Below, piece after piece: positions 61,701 to 64,000 of a DNA stretch of 64,000 bases; position 1 is the stretch's first letter, and each line of letters opens with the position of its first letter. The notes beneath the pieces were generated by a model. That model was not told the origin of the DNA. It saw only the letters and a program-made list of their open reading frames with translations, and did no database searches. The position numbers and the translations under genes are program-made. The stretch is from Galerina marginata (taxonomy: Eukaryota; Basidiomycota; Agaricomycetes; Agaricales; Galerinaceae), in the NCBI GenBank assembly GCA_023014335.1, contig JAECYW010000003.1:1426001-1490000 (forward strand). Reading direction: 5' to 3'.

Positions 61701-62374
61701 CTGGTCTGTGCTTCGTTACTTTTTTTTCCGTTCCGAGCTAGTATGCTTGGCACGGGGGACGTTTTTAATTCGGCATTCATACTTCTAATTAGCTTCATCT
61801 ATAATGCACCTCTGTTTCGAGGAATTGCTCGATAGGAAGAGATTGAATCTTCAGAATTTTTGGGAGCGCTAAGTGCCTCAATCATAAAGATTTGACGGAT
61901 GGAGAACTGTGGACAGCTTCATGCCTCTCAATCGCGCAAATCATCATACTGGATCAGTCTGACTGCCTTACACCTTCTCGGATCTCCAGTTCATCTAAAA
62001 TACTTAGACTTGGCCACAGTCCGCCCTTTGAGAGGGTTGACGCGTAAGTATCAGTGACATGGTTTGCCTGGGTTATTCTGAATCATAATGGCCAGCAGGC
62101 GAACCTTGGGGAGTGGACTGGCCCAAGTTGAAAGAGAATGGCCATGTAAAGCAAAACCCAGCAATATACACAACACCGAACAGCCAACACTGCTCCAGCA
62201 AACACTAAACATAGAACATGAGGTATACGTAATATATAACAAGCAAATCGTCTCCTCGGTGCATAAAGGAAAGTCAAAGAACACAGAGTTCAGAAATACG
62301 ACGAAGAGCAGGTAATACCAACAATAAAAAAAACCAGACGGAACACTATCCGAAATAAAAGTCATTGACGTCTC
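61701..62374. other. Convergent intergenic region
   Basis: This is the 3' flank between the giant protein gene (plus) and the GPI-protein gene (minus). AT-rich, with no recognised feature. Confidence 0.45.
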
Positions 62375-63642
62375 CTAGAGAGCCATACCAAAGGCACCCG
62401 CAACAGCGCCCGCGAGGACACCCCACGTCAAGCCTTTGCCAGAGACGGCCGCGGATGTGGGCTTGGTGGCTGCAGAGCCGTCCGTGGGGCTGGCTGAGCC
62501 GGAGGCGTTGGGGGAGGGGGTAACCTGCGAGGGGTAGAGCGAGCCCAGGGGCTTGACCTCGAATGGCTCGGAGGTTGCGTACACCTGTTCGCGAAAGGTT
62601 TGGGTTAATATGTATTCATCATTTGAATGGGAAGGGTGAAAGGAGAGTGAGGGAAAATAACTGGACGCGCAAGTGTCGTCAGTGTTAACAGGGTTAGAGA
62701 GAAGAGGAATGTGGGATTATGAGCGGATGAAATAGGGTTCGAGATGATAAGTCGAACGAAAATGAAAGGGTGTCGAAAGTAATTGGACTGGAAAAGACTG
62801 GTCGGAAGAAACGGGTGACGATAAAATACGACGGAAGAAATAGGGCATGAAAATGTAGGCCTAAAACCACTGACATTGCCAGTGACAGTAGAAAGATTCT
62901 GGAAATGAAGCCCGTAGTGCGCGAAGGCAAAAAAAAAATCGGAGATATAATACGGATCTCGGAAAAGTACAGAAAAACGTTGAAAATGAAACTGGCGAGA
63001 AAAACAAAACTCGAAGTCGAGAGGCGAAGTGAAGGAAAGATGAGCAAGAGTTGGAGAACGTACCTCAGTATTGTTGAGAGGATTGGCGAGGAGGACTTGC
63101 CATCCGGTACCGGGAGCCTGGTTAGCCTGGTCCTGTGAGATGTTGATAGAACAATCAAAGTTGTTCTGAATGCCAATGATGGCGATAGGTGCAGCTTGGA
63201 CTTGAACGTTCTACATCACAGAAAAGGGTAGCGAGTAAGAAAGGTGATGGAGGAAGCGGAAGCAAGGACGAGAGAAAACTGACAGTATTGCCAACTCTGG
63301 ATGAGGGAAGAAAGGCGTTAGAAGGGAGGAAAGAGACAAAGGAGGTGGGACGTACAAGACGGTGAAGGTAGCGATGGTAGTGTCTTTACACGTCCAGGTG
63401 AGGAGGTTCTGCGATTTGGCGACTGGGCAAACGTGCAAGAGTCAGTATGGGTATTGACGTGGATGAGTTCAAGGGATGGGAAAGTTGCGTCTCCCAAGCA
63501 CAAATACACGACAAAGACGGAAGAAACGCGACGCACCCCACCAAGTAGTGCTTGAAGGGCTTGTGATCTTCAAGTCGGCGTTGACGACGGTAGAGAAAGC
63601 GACGAGAGCGAGGACAGCAGCACGCGAGAACATGTTGACCAT
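62375..63642 (-). CDS. GPI-anchored Ser/Thr-rich cell-wall protein, Kre9/Knh1-like N-terminal fold
   Basis: Five exons: 63642-63537, 63422-63356, 63296-63284 (13 nt), 63210-63064 and 62584-62375. They encode 180 residues in frame. A signal peptide (FSRAAVLALVAFSTVVNA) precedes DLKITSPSSTTWWVAKSQNL and LTWTC, the Ig-like fold of Kre9/Knh1-type fungal wall proteins. NNFDCSINISQDQANQAPGT and YATSEPFEVKPLGSLYP complete it. A Ser/Thr/Pro-rich linker ends in KGLTWGVLAGAVAGAFGMAL, a GPI-attachment signal. It should sit at the plasma membrane or cell wall. The last intron is 479 nt, by far the longest in this gene. A second in-frame ATG lies at 63633. Confidence 0.87.
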
Positions 63643-64000
63643 TTTTGAGTATATTTCGTTCAGGGGTATGTGAGAGTGTTGTATGAAGCCTTGAGGGCGA
63701 CTGGGTACGGGTTTTGGGGTTGCGGTAGACGGTGAGGGGGTTAAAAAGAATGTGGGGTGCTCGACGTGGAAGCGAAGAGGAGAACGGGGGGAATGATGAC
63801 CACAAGGGACAGGAAGAACAAGGCTAGGGAAAATATCAGTCCATACAGAGCAACCCGGTGATGCCCGGGGCAAATTTAACTTCCACGCGCTGGCCTTGGG
63901 TGATGTCATACTTTGAGTGCTGCTCGCCATCATCGCCGCCAACAACGAAGGTGAATATTTCCGTTGAACTTGCCTAACGCTGCCAATTTACAGCAGAATC
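63643..64000. other. Upstream region of the GPI-protein gene
   Basis: 358 bp to the window edge, the presumed promoter of the minus-strand gene starting at 63642. No other feature is recognised. Confidence 0.45.

Overview
The window looks like nuclear DNA of a filamentous basidiomycete, probably an Agaricomycete decomposer. The evidence is dense small introns (about 45-65 nt) in almost every gene, mushroom-type protein families (DUF6533 membrane proteins, F-box proteins with the typical N-terminus, NACHT STAND proteins, expanded aminoglycoside-phosphotransferase-like genes) and an AA9 lytic polysaccharide monooxygenase with a CBM1. All gene models below were spliced by eye. Exon phases were summed, and nearly every model closes in frame. 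No rRNA, tRNA, CRISPR or operon was seen.

Layout. 0.6-5.5 kb: a small unknown protein, then two convergent phosphotransferase (APH) genes. 5.5-8.3 kb: intergenic, with a TA-flanked inverted-repeat element. 8.3-12.6 kb: an F-box protein and the general transcription factor TFIIA small subunit (TOA2). 14.6-18.7 kb: an AA9-CBM1 secreted enzyme convergent with an acetamidase-type amidase. 19.7-26 kb: a GT61-type glycosyltransferase, an acidic unknown protein and a DUF6533 membrane protein, all on the minus strand. 28-33 kb: one very large RBMS/MSSP-like two-RRM protein with long disordered regions. 35.8-38.2 kb: a 97-residue unknown protein and a third APH gene.

38.5-53.7 kb is the accessory, duplicated part. 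A NACHT NLR lies head to head with an unknown protein (called family X here), and both carry the same short N-terminal V-x-[IV]-x-G-G-x-F motif. A small GATA-finger protein starts 11 bp after family X copy A. Two multi-spanning membrane proteins follow, then two non-autonomous DNA transposons (one hAT-like with an 8-bp target duplication, one pogo/Tc1-like with TA). A second copy of family X comes next. The first exons of a second GATA-like gene follow it, and here they splice in frame into a 2.5k-residue HEAT-like protein, possibly UNC80-related, that fills 53.4-61.7 kb. The last gene is a small GPI-anchored Ser/Thr-rich wall-type protein.

The most interesting candidates are the NLR/family X pair with a shared N-terminal tag, the duplicated cassette with its apparent gene fusion, two GC-AG introns, several micro-exons of 9-16 nt, and three structurally complete MITEs.
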